41,863 nt of DNA from Streptomyces africanus (GTDB lineage Bacteria; Actinomycetota; Actinomycetes; Streptomycetales; Streptomycetaceae), in assembly GCF_002150735.1 (NCBI RefSeq), contig NZ_MUKA01000046.1, positions 1 through 41,863 of the forward strand, written 5' to 3'. A program made the translations under genes and the position numbers. The first letter of the stretch is position 1; each line of letters begins with the position of its first letter. The notes beneath the pieces are model-generated. The model worked only from the letters and a program-made list of their open reading frames with translations, ran no database searches and was not told the origin of the DNA. Shown piece by piece: positions 1 through 8,696 of the stretch.

Positions 1-70
1 GACACCCGGCCGGGGGCGCCCGGCTCCGTGGAGTTTTCGGATCCATGGACAAGACCTGTCGAGGGCTTTA

Positions 71-87
71 CTGCACATGGATTGCAG
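71..87 (+). promoter_or_regulatory. Nur-like nickel-responsive operator candidate
   Basis: The inverted repeat CTGCA, 7 bp, TGCAG lies 66 bp upstream of the chosen start of the nickel/cobalt permease. Read as TGCAC-N5-TTGCA it matches the published Nur box of Streptomyces (tGCaa-N5-ttGCA) at 9 of 10 positions, including the 11-bp half-site period. Nur is the nickel-dependent Fur-family repressor of nickel uptake genes, so the position before a NiCoT gene makes sense. The match rests on a short motif and could be chance. No other gene starts within the first 150 bases. Confidence 0.45.
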
Positions 88-152
88 GTACTGGAGGATG
101 GCGCGACGCTGTTTCCCGCAGCCGTCCGTCCGACAGAAAGACCTCCCCCCCG

Positions 153-1307
153 ATGACGGCCGCCCCTGAGTCCACTCCGCCCCTCCCCGCCCCGGCTGCG
201 GACCAGCGCACGGCCCGGCACCGCGTCCGCACCTCCATGACGCGGCAGGAGTGGACCAGGGTCGGGGGGATGGCCGCCGTCATCGTGGCCCTGCACGTGA
301 TCGGCTGGTTCACCCTCGTCGTGATCGTCGCCCCCGAGCACCACGCCATCGGCACGCAGACCTTCGGCGTCGGCATCGGCGTCACCGCGTACACGCTCGG
401 CATGCGGCACGCCTTCGACGCCGACCACATCGCCGCCATCGACAACACCACCCGCACACTCATGGGCGAGGGGCAGCGGCCGCTGTCCGTCGGCTTCTGG
501 TTCTCCCTCGGTCACTCCAGCGTCGTCTTCGTCCTGGCCTTCCTGCTCACCCTCGGCGTGAAGACCCTGGCCGGGCCGGTCCGCGACGGCGGCTCCTCGC
601 TGCACGACGTCACCGGCCTGATCGGCACGACCGTCTCCGGGACGTTCCTCTACCTCATCGCGGCCGTCAACCTCGTCGTCCTCGCCGGCATCTGGAAGCT
701 CTTCCGCCGGATGCGCTCGGGCCACTACGACGAGGCAGCCCTGGAGGAACAACTGAACAACCGCGGCTTCATGAACCGGCTCCTGGGCCGTGTCATGCAG
801 TCGGTCACCAAGCCCGGGCAGATGTACCCGCTGGGCCTCCTGTTCGGCCTCGGCTTCGACACCGCCACCGAGATCGCCCTGCTCGTCCTGGCCGGCTCCG
901 GCGCCGCGTCCGGTCTGCCCTGGTACGCGATCCTGTGCCTGCCCGTCCTGTTCGCCGCCGGGATGTGCCTCCTCGACACCGTCGACGGCTCGTTCATGAA
1001 CTTCGCCTACGGCTGGGCCTTCTCCGAGCCGGTCCGCAAGGTCTACTACAACCTCACGATCACCGGCCTGTCCGTCGCCGTGGCCCTGCTCATCGGGACC
1101 GTCGAACTCCTCGGTCTGCTCGTGACGCGGCTCGGCCTGCACGGCCCCTTCTGGGACTGGATCTCCGGCCTCGACCTCAACGTCCTCGGGTACGTCGTCG
1201 TAGCGCTGTTCGTCGCCACGTGGGTCGTCGCGCTGCTGGTGTGGAGGCTGGGACGCCTCGAGGAGAAGTGGACGGCCGGCCCGGCCCGGCCGGGGCGGGA
1301 AGGTTAG
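153..1307 (+). CDS. HoxN/HupN/NixA-type nickel/cobalt permease (NiCoT)
   Basis: This integral membrane protein imports Ni2+ or Co2+ as a single-component secondary permease. The family signature RHAFDADHI is at about residues 85-93 (His86, Asp91, His92). Further conserved family blocks follow: FSLGHSSVV, LGFDTATEIA and GMCLLDTVDG. About eight hydrophobic segments are visible, with a charged cytoplasmic loop near KLFRRMRSG. I chose the ATG at 153 (384 residues). An upstream ATG at 45 would put the inverted repeat at 71-87 inside the gene and adds residues unlike the family. An in-frame ATG at 237 (MTRQEW) is also possible. Sequence alone does not decide nickel against cobalt; the Nur-like box upstream points to nickel. 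The gene appears monocistronic. Confidence 0.9.
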   Translation: MTAAPESTPPLPAPAADQRTARHRVRTSMTRQEWTRVGGMAAVIVALHVIGWFTLVVIVAPEHHAIGTQTFGVGIGVTAYTLGMRHAFDADHIAAIDNTTRTLMGEGQRPLSVGFWFSLGHSSVVFVLAFLLTLGVKTLAGPVRDGGSSLHDVTGLIGTTVSGTFLYLIAAVNLVVLAGIWKLFRRMRSGHYDEAALEEQLNNRGFMNRLLGRVMQSVTKPGQMYPLGLLFGLGFDTATEIALLVLAGSGAASGLPWYAILCLPVLFAAGMCLLDTVDGSFMNFAYGWAFSEPVRKVYYNLTITGLSVAVALLIGTVELLGLLVTRLGLHGPFWDWISGLDLNVLGYVVVALFVATWVVALLVWRLGRLEEKWTAGPARPGREG

Positions 1308-1396
1308 AGCCCGCGTAACGGGAAACGCGGAACGGGCACATGAGACAGACGAACGAGACGCACGAGTCGACGCAGCGCGACAGGGAGGCAGAAGTG

Positions 1397-1903
1397 ATGG
1401 GCACGGAACCGATGCGCCCCGAGCCGATGGCGGACGACGCGTACCAGCCCACCGGGAGCAACGAGGAGCAGGAGGACGCCGCGCCTCTGGACCTCCAGGA
1501 CGCCGTCGACGAACGGACCTACGACGACACCCTCGACGAGGGCTACTCCCCGCCGGAGAAGCCGCTCGGCGTCACCAAGCGCGGCACCACCGCCGCCGAG
1601 CAGCACGAGGGCGAGACGCTCGACGACCGGCTCGCCCAGGAGGTCCCCGACGTGTCCGCCGAGCCCGTCGGGGACGGCGTGGGGGACACCCCCGACAGCG
1701 ACGGCGAGCCGGTCGACCCCGAGGCGGGCACCGCCCGTGCGGGCCGCCTGGTCGCCCCGGACGAGGGCGCCCACCCCGACACGACGAAGGAGACCGTCGC
1801 CACGGACATCGGCATCGACGGGGGTGCGGCCGGCGCGGAGGAGGCGGCGGTCCACGTCGTGGAGGACGACAGCGCCCTGCCGGAGGACGACGACAGGGCG
1901 TGA
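1397..1903 (+). CDS. DUF5709 family acidic protein
   Basis: This is a small, very acidic, hydrophilic protein with no signal peptide or membrane segment. The block YSPPEKPLGVTKRGTTAAEQ, followed by a stretch ending in RLAQEVPD, is the DUF5709 hallmark, conserved among actinomycetes. The function is unknown; Asp/Glu/Gly-rich composition suggests much of it is disordered. I prefer the ATG at 1397 (168 residues) because GGAGG sits 8 bp before it. An in-frame ATG at 1340 would add 19 hydrophilic residues without a comparable ribosome site. It lies 90 bp after the nickel permease on the same strand and converges with the small gene ending at 1918, with only 14 bp between stops. Confidence 0.85.
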   Translation: MGTEPMRPEPMADDAYQPTGSNEEQEDAAPLDLQDAVDERTYDDTLDEGYSPPEKPLGVTKRGTTAAEQHEGETLDDRLAQEVPDVSAEPVGDGVGDTPDSDGEPVDPEAGTARAGRLVAPDEGAHPDTTKETVATDIGIDGGAAGAEEAAVHVVEDDSALPEDDDRA

Positions 1904-1917
1904 CGCTCTGCCGGGGG

Positions 1918-2124
1918 CTACGGCAGCAGCTTCTCCAGCGCGGCCGGGCCCTCCGCCGCCAGCTTGCGCCTGGCCCATTCCAGGGTGTGCGGGGTGAGGT
2001 CCTTGCCCGAGGCCAGGACGAGGTCCTCCGGCGACACGTCGGTGCCGGTGCGGGCGTGGAGCAGACGGTCCGGGGTGGTGCGGTCCTCGGGCGGCCGGGA
2101 CGCGGCGGGCTGTGAAGTCGACAT
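1918..2124 (-). CDS. small conserved Streptomyces protein of unknown function
   Basis: The predicted protein has 68 residues starting MSTSQPAA. AGGAG lies about 8 bp before the ATG at 2124, which fixes this start over an upstream in-frame GTG at 2193. The middle (about residues 15-45, containing RTTPDRLLHARTGTDVS and EDLVLASGKDLTP) looks like a compact helical domain ending in an amphipathic helix (LEWARRKLAAEGP). I recall similar small proteins across Streptomyces but no assigned function. There are no Cys/His metal sites and no signal peptide. Confidence 0.7.
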   Translation of the reverse strand: MSTSQPAASRPPEDRTTPDRLLHARTGTDVSPEDLVLASGKDLTPHTLEWARRKLAAEGPAALEKLLP

Positions 2125-2284
2125 GTTCTCTGCTCCTAGGGTCCGGATCGCTGGTGCGGCCCCGGTGCTGAAAAACGGGTCCGCTATCACCATTCACCGC
2201 GAGAGCCCGGCGTGCATCCGGAGAGCCCCGCCCCCGGGCACCGGAACCCCGCCGACCATGCGGCGCGAGCCCCGCCGGCCGCCG

Positions 2285-3436
2285 TCAGGGGCCGCCCCGC
2301 GGACGGGGCGCGAGCACGAGCATCGTGACGTCGTCCCGCACATCCGGGCAGTACCGGACGAGGTCGGCCCACACCCGCTCCGCCAGGGCCGCCGGATCCC
2401 TGTCGGCGAAGCCCGGCAGCCGCTCGGCGAGGGGATAGAAGACCCCGCCCGCGTCCCTGGCCTCGGTGACACCGTCGGACGCGAGGAACAGCCGGTCACC
2501 GGCCCGCAGCCGCACCGAGACGACCTTCGGTCCAGTGGCCTCGGCGAGGCCCAGCCCCAGCGGCGTGCACGGCTCGACGTCCAGCTCGACGACCCGCCCC
2601 TCCCGCAGCAGCAACGGCCCGGACTGCCCGCACGCCACGATCCGCACCACCCGCGCGTCGGCGGAGAAGTCCAAGAGCACCGCCGTCGCGAACAGCTCGG
2701 CATGCGGCTCGCCCGCGGAGTCCACCACCAGTCTCCGGTCGAGCCGGGCCGCCACCGCCTCCGGATCCGGCTGGTCCAGCACCGCCTCCCGGAACGCCCC
2801 CAGCAGGGAAGCGACCGTCGCCACCGCGGACAGCCCGTGCCCCTGCACATCGCCCATGACCGCCCGTACGCCGTAGGGGCCCGCGCGTACGTCGAAGAAG
2901 TCACCCCCGACCAGCGTCCCGCTCTGCGCGGCCCGGTACAGCCCCGCGCACCGCACCGGCCCGACCCGCTCCGGCAGCGGCGGCACCACGGCCCGCTGCG
3001 CCGCCTCGGCGACGGCCCGCTCGGTCACCAGTTGCGCGTCACGCCTGCCGCGCACGTACGACAGCAGCACGCTCAGCACCGCGACGAAGCACACGGTCAG
3101 CAGATCGGTGCTGCCCGGGTCGTTCAGATGGAAGAAGGGAACCGTCAGCACGGCCACCGCCAGCGCGCCGAGCACGGCCGTCACGATCGGCCCGTGCGCC
3201 AGCACGGCCAGCGGCGGGATCGCACCCAGCAGGAAGCCGATGTCGAGCGGCTCCGGACTGATCAGCTCAGCCGCGCAGACGCCCGCCAGCAGTACGGACG
3301 GCAGCAGCCGCGCCCAGACCGGCGGGGGTGCGCCGCGCAGCCAGCCCCGCCGGTCCGGGCCGATGTCCCGGTCCAGGTCCCGATCCCGGCCACGGCCCCT
3401 GTCCCGGCGCGGCAGCCGGGCGCGTGCACCACTCAC
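2285..3436 (-). CDS. membrane-anchored SpoIIE-type PP2C serine phosphatase
   Basis: The product is a 383-residue protein-serine/threonine phosphatase of the kind that dephosphorylates anti-anti-sigma factors or similar STAS proteins. After an Arg/Asp-rich N-terminus come about four hydrophobic segments (roughly residues 40-125). A short charged helix then leads to a SpoIIE/PP2C domain (about 150-378). Metal-binding and catalytic blocks are present: GGDFFDV, GDVQGHGLSA, FATAVLLDF, GQSGPLLL, ASDGVTEARD and DDVTMLVL. There is no PAS, GAF or kinase domain, so any signal would enter through the membrane part. The start is a GTG with a weak ribosome site, so a downstream start before the first membrane helix is possible. 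No cognate STAS or anti-sigma gene is adjacent. Confidence 0.88.
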   Translation of the reverse strand: MSGARARLPRRDRGRGRDRDLDRDIGPDRRGWLRGAPPPVWARLLPSVLLAGVCAAELISPEPLDIGFLLGAIPPLAVLAHGPIVTAVLGALAVAVLTVPFFHLNDPGSTDLLTVCFVAVLSVLLSYVRGRRDAQLVTERAVAEAAQRAVVPPLPERVGPVRCAGLYRAAQSGTLVGGDFFDVRAGPYGVRAVMGDVQGHGLSAVATVASLLGAFREAVLDQPDPEAVAARLDRRLVVDSAGEPHAELFATAVLLDFSADARVVRIVACGQSGPLLLREGRVVELDVEPCTPLGLGLAEATGPKVVSVRLRAGDRLFLASDGVTEARDAGGVFYPLAERLPGFADRDPAALAERVWADLVRYCPDVRDDVTMLVLAPRPRGGP

Positions 3437-3523
3437 ACCACCACGCTGCTACGCCCCACCCGGCACCGCACTCCGGGCCCGCGCCGGCTGCTGCTCTGAC
3501 CACACAGGAGGAAATTTGCCTCC

Positions 3524-3953
3524 ATGACTCATGACGGCCCGGCGGACCATGTGGAGCGGAACCGGCGCTTCTGGGATGACGAGGCGGCCGCGTGGCACGG
3601 GCCGCTCGCCCGTGATCACTGGGCGCAGGCGGAACCGTCCTGGGCATTGTGGGCCACCCCTGAGTCGCAGGTGTCCCTCTTGTCCTGGGCGATGCCGAGA
3701 AAGTGCCCTACGAGGACAGCTGTGGTGCGACCTGTGTGTACCGCCCGTGGAGTTCGTCCTGCCGCACGGTGAGATGCTCCGTCTGTTGCGGGACTGCGGC
3801 TTCGTCGTTGAAGACCTGATCGAGGTCCAGGCACCCCGGACTGCGCGGGACTACACGGAAGTCTCCGCCGACTGGGCCCGGCGATGGCCCAGCGAGGAGA
3901 TCTGGAAAGCCCGGCTGGCAGGCTCTGCCGGCGTTGTCCCGGGCAGCGCCTGA
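3524..3953 (+). pseudogene. broken class I SAM-dependent methyltransferase
   Basis: Two parts of a methyltransferase are still readable. From 3524 the first frame gives a typical N-terminus (NRRFWDDEAAAWHGPLARDH, then WATPESQVSLL) preceded by a good AGGAGG site at about 3507. From about 3745 to 3930, in a different frame, comes a C-terminal part (PHGEMLRLLRDCGFVVEDLI, then DYTEVSADWARRWPSEEIW). The SAM-binding centre (the GxGxG motif region) is missing and the frames do not match, so a central deletion with a frameshift has destroyed the gene. The remaining product cannot be active. Confidence 0.65.
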
Positions 3954-4002
3954 GCGTGTTGACCCACGCATGTCCCGGCAGTCACGCGGGAGCTGACGTG
4001 GG

Positions 4003-4111
4003 CGAGTTGGCCGGTGCCGCACGCCAGATCCACCAGGCGTCCGCGCTCCGAGGGGGCGGCTCGGCGTGCGAGGTCGGCGATCATCCCGAAATCCCTTGCT
4101 GAAGCCGCCAC
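4003..4111 (-). pseudogene. fragment of a second SAM-dependent methyltransferase
   Basis: On the minus strand a GTG-started frame gives about 38 residues: DFGMIADLARRAAPSERGR followed by LVDLACGTGQLAH. The latter is methyltransferase motif I (VDLACGTG). The similarity ends abruptly after it; what follows is the reverse of the neighbouring relic. The motif I block differs from the family of the adjacent plus-strand relic, so this is probably a separate gene remnant rather than its inverted centre. Confidence 0.5.
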
Positions 4112-4217
4112 TCGGGGACATCATTGATCGCTTGGCTGGCTCTCGAGGGCCACTTGAGGGCGCGTCGGAAAGCGCGTTGGACGGTGCCTCGCCCACCACG
4201 TATCCCGGAGGAATTGC

Positions 4218-5111
4218 GTGACCGATGCGGTCATCCGCGCGCTCGACGCGACCGACGCCGATCTCTTCGACGCCCTGCCCGATCCGCTGGGCGCCCGTGA
4301 GGCCCACCGGCTGACCCGGCACCGTCCCGACTGGAAGCGGGTGGCCCTGCGCGACGGCAGGGTCGTGGCCCGCGGCGCCTGGTGGGGCGGCCCCGACGAC
4401 ACCGAGCCCGTCAACCTCAACTGGTTCGACATGGCGGACGGCGAGGAGGAAGCGGGCGCCGCCCTCCTGCGCTCCGCCCCCTGGCAGGTGGAACTGGAAC
4501 TGAACCTGCCCGCGGGCTGGCGCGACGACCCGGCCCTGCGCAGCGCGGCCGAGACCCGTGTCACCGCCGCGCGGAAGGCCGGCTACGACCTCCTGGTGGA
4601 ACGCCTGTTGTACCGCTGGACCCCGGACCGCGGCCTGCCCGAGCGGCCCGGGCGTCTGGTGTTCCGCGCCGAACCGGACGACGCCGTGTTCTTCGACGCG
4701 CTGCGCCGCATCCACTCCGCCACGCTGGACGCCCACGCGCTGAAGGCCATCGAGCAGGGCGGACTCGACCGGGCGGCCCGGGAGGAACTCGACTTCTTCC
4801 ACTGGTGCCCCTCGCCCCGCGAGTGGTGGCAGGTCGCGCACACACCACAGGGCGAACCGGTCGGCATCCACATCCCGGCCCACAATCCGTCGGGCCCGTG
4901 CATCGGCTTCATCGGAGTCCTGCCCGAACATCGGGGCCACGGCTACGCCTACGACCTGCTGGCCGAGTGCACCCACTTCCTGGCCGAGCGCGGCGCCGAG
5001 TTCATCGCGGCCGCCACGGACCAGGGCAACTTCCCCATGGCCGCGAACTTCACCAAGGCCGGTTTCCCGGTGGTCAAGGAACGCCTCAACTTCGAACCGG
5101 CGCAGGGCTAA
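4218..5111 (+). CDS. GNAT family N-acetyltransferase
   Basis: This 297-residue protein carries a C-terminal GNAT fold. Motif A, which binds acetyl-CoA, reads IGVLPEHRGHGYAYDLLAE at about residues 232-250 and has the R-x-x-G-x-A core. It is followed by ATDQGNFPMAANFTKAGF, the usual motif B region. The N-terminal half (about residues 1-140) is a diverged second GNAT-like or capping region, as in other ~300-residue actinomycete GNATs. The GTG start at 4218 is supported by GGAGGAA 4 bp upstream. The substrate cannot be predicted. The gene overlaps the convergent oxidoreductase by 4 bp at its 3' end. Confidence 0.88.
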   Translation: MTDAVIRALDATDADLFDALPDPLGAREAHRLTRHRPDWKRVALRDGRVVARGAWWGGPDDTEPVNLNWFDMADGEEEAGAALLRSAPWQVELELNLPAGWRDDPALRSAAETRVTAARKAGYDLLVERLLYRWTPDRGLPERPGRLVFRAEPDDAVFFDALRRIHSATLDAHALKAIEQGGLDRAAREELDFFHWCPSPREWWQVAHTPQGEPVGIHIPAHNPSGPCIGFIGVLPEHRGHGYAYDLLAECTHFLAERGAEFIAAATDQGNFPMAANFTKAGFPVVKERLNFEPAQG

Positions 5112-5992
5112 CGTGCCCCGCCGTTCAGCAGGTCGTCGGCCGCCGTGAGGATCTCCGTGACCCGCAGGCCGAACGCCGCGTCGCACGCGTGCGGGCGGCC
5201 GGTCCGGGCGGCGGCGCGCAGGGCGTCCGCGGCCCGCATCAACGGAGGGACCGCTCCGTCGGAGCTGTCCGGCAGGACCGCGACCCCGGCCTCCCCGAGG
5301 AGTTCCACGGCGGCACAGGACGCGGCGGGCGGTGCTGTCAGGCTCAGGGTGAGCGTGCTCGACGCGCCGCCGGTGTGGTCGAGGACGACATGGACCGTGT
5401 CGCCGGGGCCGTACGCCGCCGCCGTCACGCGTCGCACGTCGCCGAGCACCGGCAGCAGGACGGACAGGGCGTGCGGCCCGACGTCCCACAGGGCGCCCTT
5501 CTCCCGCCGCCACGGCGTCGCGAAGGGGCTCTCGCTGCTGAACACCGCCCCGAGCCACTGCGCCCGCCCCGTGAACCAGCCCGGCACCGCCGCCTGCTCG
5601 GTGATCCACGCCGCCGGCTCGGGCTGGAAACGGGTCGTGAAGAACACGACGGAGGCGACCCCCGCCTCCTCGACGGCCTCGACCACCGCCCGGCCCTGCT
5701 CCACCGAGACCGCCAGCGGCTTGTCGAGCAGCAGATGACACCCGGCCCGCGCCGCCCGCGCGGCGAGCTGGGCCTGCACCTCGGGAGGCAGGGCCACGGC
5801 GACCGCGTCCACGTCGGCGAACATCGCGTCCACGTCGTCGTAGGCCCGGACGCCGTGCCGCTCCGCCAGCTCCTTCGCCGCCTCGGGACGGCGCCCCCAC
5901 ACCCCGGCGAAGTCGAGCCCGTCGTGCCCGCTGAGGGCCGGTGCGTGGGCCAGCTGCGCCCATGGGCCGGTGCCGAGCAGTCCTATGCGCAT
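5108..5992 (-). CDS. Gfo/Idh/MocA family NAD(P)-dependent oxidoreductase
   Basis: The protein has 294 residues. An N-terminal Rossmann fold opens with GLLGTGPWAQ (GxGxxx dinucleotide loop) at residues 4-13. The family DKP variant of the EKP motif (LLLDKPLAV) is near residue 90, and a substrate domain contains the candidate catalytic His in DVGPHALSVL. Such enzymes oxidise or reduce sugar and cyclitol carbonyls; the substrate is not evident. GGAGAGG precedes the ATG. It stands alone, convergent with the GNAT gene, and has no sugar genes adjacent. It is clearly distinct from the inositol dehydrogenase at 13380-14399. Confidence 0.88.
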   Translation of the reverse strand: MRIGLLGTGPWAQLAHAPALSGHDGLDFAGVWGRRPEAAKELAERHGVRAYDDVDAMFADVDAVAVALPPEVQAQLAARAARAGCHLLLDKPLAVSVEQGRAVVEAVEEAGVASVVFFTTRFQPEPAAWITEQAAVPGWFTGRAQWLGAVFSSESPFATPWRREKGALWDVGPHALSVLLPVLGDVRRVTAAAYGPGDTVHVVLDHTGGASSTLTLSLTAPPAASCAAVELLGEAGVAVLPDSSDGAVPPLMRAADALRAAARTGRPHACDAAFGLRVTEILTAADDLLNGGAR

Positions 5993-6106
5993 GCCGCCGC
6001 CTCTCCACGGTGCCGTGACAGCCGACGGCCGTACCCCGGCCGCCCGCTCGCCGAAGAGCGTGTCATACGGAACCGGACGCGGGGGAGTACAGGTGCCCTG
6101 CGGACC

Positions 6107-8524
6107 TCAGTCGCCGGGAAGTGACTGCTCAGCCCAGATGGTCTTGCCGTCGGCCATCTGGCGGGATCCCCAGCCCTGGGTGAGCTGAGCGACGAGCAGC
6201 AACCCGCGTCCGCCTTCGTCGAAGGTATGGGCCCGGCGCAGATGGGGCGCGGTACTGCTGCCGTCGGACACCTCACAGATGAGGGTGCGGTCGTAGATCA
6301 GTCTGAGCTCGATCGGAGGCCGGCCGTACCGGATGGCGTTGGTGACCAGCTCGCTGACGACCAGCTCGGTGACGATCACGGCGTCGTCCAAGCCCCAGTC
6401 GGACAGTTGCAGGCAAGCGGCCTTGCGCACTTCGGCGACCGCGGCGGGGTCCGGCGGCACCTGCCAGGTCGCCACGTGCGAGGCGTCGAGGGCGCGGGTG
6501 CGGGCCACGAGGAGCGCCACGTCATCGGAGGGGCGATCCCCGAGCAGGGTGCGCAGCAGGGCATCGCACATGGCCTCCAGATCCTGGGCCGGTCGCCGCA
6601 GCACCTCGCGCATGGCGGCGATCCCCTGGTCGATGTCACGGCCGCGAACCTCGACGAGCCCGTCCGTGAAGAGGACGAGGAGGCTGCCCTCGGCCAGCTC
6701 CAGCTCGGTCGACTCGAAGGGCAGGCCGCCCAGGCCGAGGGGAGGGCCCGCCGGAACATCGAGGAACTCGACCGTGCCGTCAGGTGCCACGAGGGCCGGC
6801 CCGGGGTGGCCCGCGCGGGCGACCGTGCAGTGGCGCGAGACGGGATCGTAGACGGCGTACAGACAGGTGGCGCCGATGTCGCCGTCGAGCGGGGCCGTGG
6901 TGTCGCCGCCGGCACCATGGTTGACCAGGTCGTCGAGGTGGGTCAGCAACTCGTCGGGGCGAAGGTCGACATCGGCCAGCGTGCGCACGGCGGTGCGCAG
7001 CCGCCCCATGGTCGCCGAGGCCTGGATGCCGTGCCCCACGACGTCACCGACGACCAGAGCGACCCGGGCGCCGGAGAGCGGAATGACGTCGAACCAGTCG
7101 CCGCCGACACCGGCCCGGGTACTGGCGGGCAGATAACGGGAGGCGACATCGAGAGCCGCCTGCTCGGGGAGACGCCGCGGCAGCAGGCTGCTCTGCAAGG
7201 TGAGGGAGGTGTCGCGCTCGCGGGTGTACCGCCGGGCGTTGTCGATGCACACGGCGGCGCGAGCGGTGATCTCCTGGGCCAGCAGCAGGTCGTCCTGCTG
7301 GAAGCGCTCGGGCCGGCGATGGCGGGAGAACGTGGCCACGCCCAGGGTGAGGCCACGCGCCCGCATGGGTACCGCCAGCACCGAGTGGAACCCGTACCGC
7401 CGCATGCGTTCGGCCCGCTCCGGGGCCGTCCGGTCCAGATCCTCCAGGGCGGCGGGCGTGATGTGCTCGATGAGCGGCCGCTCGGCGGTCAGGCACTCCG
7501 CCGCGGTGGAGCCCTCCGGGTAGGCCGCCACCGTCCCGAGCGACACCACGGCTTCGGGGCAGCCCTCCAGCACCGACTGACAGGCGACCCGGCGCAGCAT
7601 CACCGGACCGTGCGGAGAACCCTGCGGCGGATCCTCGCCCCCCTCGATCGACGGCAGGAGATCGACCGTGACGAAGTCCGCCAACCGCGGGACGGCCACG
7701 TCGGCGAGTTCCTGAGCGGTACGGGGCAGGTCGAGAGTGCTGCCGATCCGCAGGCTGGCGTCGTTGACCAGAACCAGTCGCTGCCGTGCGAGGTGTTGCT
7801 CCGTCACGTCGTGTGCCGACAGCAGGACACCTTCGAGCCGGCCGTCGGAGCCCCGCACAGGGACGAGGGACACCGACCACACGCTCTCCCGCTCATGGCC
7901 GGCCAGGTGCAGCGCGGCTCCGAGCTCCTGGAGACGACCGGTCTCCAGCGCGGTTCGCATGCCCTCCTCGGCCCGTTCGCTCTCCGGGTCGACGACGATC
8001 TCCGTCACCCGCAGGCCGCGCATCTCCTGCTCTGACAGGCCCATCACACGTTCCATGTCCGCGTTCGCCCACCGCAGCCGCAGCCCGGTGTCGTACAGCG
8101 CCATGGCGTAGGGCGCCTGGGCGAAACTACGCCGCAGGAACGCATCGTCCTCAGGCGTCGGTCCCGGCCTGGCCACGGGTGACACCAGCAGCCAGTCGAC
8201 CCCGTCGATCCCCCCGTGATGGGCCAGCAGCCCGACGGTGACGCGGTGGCCGTCCCGGTGCAGCAGCGTGGCCGTCCCGCTCCACCTGCGCAGGCCGGTC
8301 AGCGAGGGCAGCGCGTGGCTCGGAGCGGCGTCACCGAGAAGCACGGCCGCCTTCCGGCCGACCACCTCGGCGGCACGGTAACCGAGCAGCCGCCGCGCCC
8401 CTTCGTTCCACGCGGTCACGATTCCGAGGTCATTGACGACGACCCTGGCGGTGGCCGCACCGTCGACGCGTTCCTGCGACCAAGCGCTCGGGCCGTCGTC
8501 CGAGGCGGACGCGGATCCGATCAT
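6107..8524 (-). CDS. PAS-PAS-GAF-SpoIIE phosphatase-HATPase regulatory protein
   Basis: This 805-residue cytoplasmic signalling protein combines sensor, phosphatase and kinase-like modules. In order: PAS (about 20-115, VVVNDLGIVTAWNEGARRLL), a second PAS (about 130-245, ending DVTEQHLARQRL), GAF (about 260-425) and a SpoIIE/PP2C domain (about 440-660; GVGGDWFDVIPL, GDVVGHGIQA, LFTDGLVEVRG). A C-terminal RsbW-like HATPase_c follows (about 690-800; VVSELVTNAIRYG and FDEGGRGLLLV). This architecture is common in Streptomyces and is thought to run a partner-switching circuit on anti-anti-sigma factors in one polypeptide. No soluble partner gene is beside it. The start ATG has a GAGG-type site a little upstream. 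No in-frame TTA codon was found. Confidence 0.9.
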   Translation of the reverse strand: MIGSASASDDGPSAWSQERVDGAATARVVVNDLGIVTAWNEGARRLLGYRAAEVVGRKAAVLLGDAAPSHALPSLTGLRRWSGTATLLHRDGHRVTVGLLAHHGGIDGVDWLLVSPVARPGPTPEDDAFLRRSFAQAPYAMALYDTGLRLRWANADMERVMGLSEQEMRGLRVTEIVVDPESERAEEGMRTALETGRLQELGAALHLAGHERESVWSVSLVPVRGSDGRLEGVLLSAHDVTEQHLARQRLVLVNDASLRIGSTLDLPRTAQELADVAVPRLADFVTVDLLPSIEGGEDPPQGSPHGPVMLRRVACQSVLEGCPEAVVSLGTVAAYPEGSTAAECLTAERPLIEHITPAALEDLDRTAPERAERMRRYGFHSVLAVPMRARGLTLGVATFSRHRRPERFQQDDLLLAQEITARAAVCIDNARRYTRERDTSLTLQSSLLPRRLPEQAALDVASRYLPASTRAGVGGDWFDVIPLSGARVALVVGDVVGHGIQASATMGRLRTAVRTLADVDLRPDELLTHLDDLVNHGAGGDTTAPLDGDIGATCLYAVYDPVSRHCTVARAGHPGPALVAPDGTVEFLDVPAGPPLGLGGLPFESTELELAEGSLLVLFTDGLVEVRGRDIDQGIAAMREVLRRPAQDLEAMCDALLRTLLGDRPSDDVALLVARTRALDASHVATWQVPPDPAAVAEVRKAACLQLSDWGLDDAVIVTELVVSELVTNAIRYGRPPIELRLIYDRTLICEVSDGSSTAPHLRRAHTFDEGGRGLLLVAQLTQGWGSRQMADGKTIWAEQSLPGD

Positions 8525-8696
8525 GACGTCATCTGCCCTCGATCCCGCCTTGGTGGCCTTCTGCCCAGGAGCGCCCTGAACCCGAGGTGCGTCGCACCTT
8601 CACTATTACGACACTAGACAACAAGAGTGACAGACGGGCGTGTATCGGTCCTCATGTCAGGGCGGCGGCACCGCCCCCGGACGGAGGGCGGCACCC

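Noticed and set aside
251..1318. Long Arg-rich plus-strand frame of 355 codons inside the NiCoT gene
   Set aside because: Composition is dominated by Arg/Pro/His repeats typical of an out-of-frame reading of high-GC coding DNA; the overlapping frame encodes a clear permease.
1304..2197. Minus-strand frame of 297 codons opposite the DUF5709 gene
   Set aside because: Low-complexity Gly/Val/Arg composition and no domain; it is the shadow of the DUF5709 and small-protein genes.
6227..8035. 602-codon plus-strand frame opposite the SpoIIE/HATPase gene
   Set aside because: Gly/Arg/Val-rich shadow without a domain; the minus strand encodes five recognisable domains.
8525..8696. Possible promoter elements in the AT-rich stretch between the SpoIIE gene and the aldehyde dehydrogenase
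   Set aside because: No -35/-10 pair with acceptable spacing could be assigned to either gene, so no site is reported.
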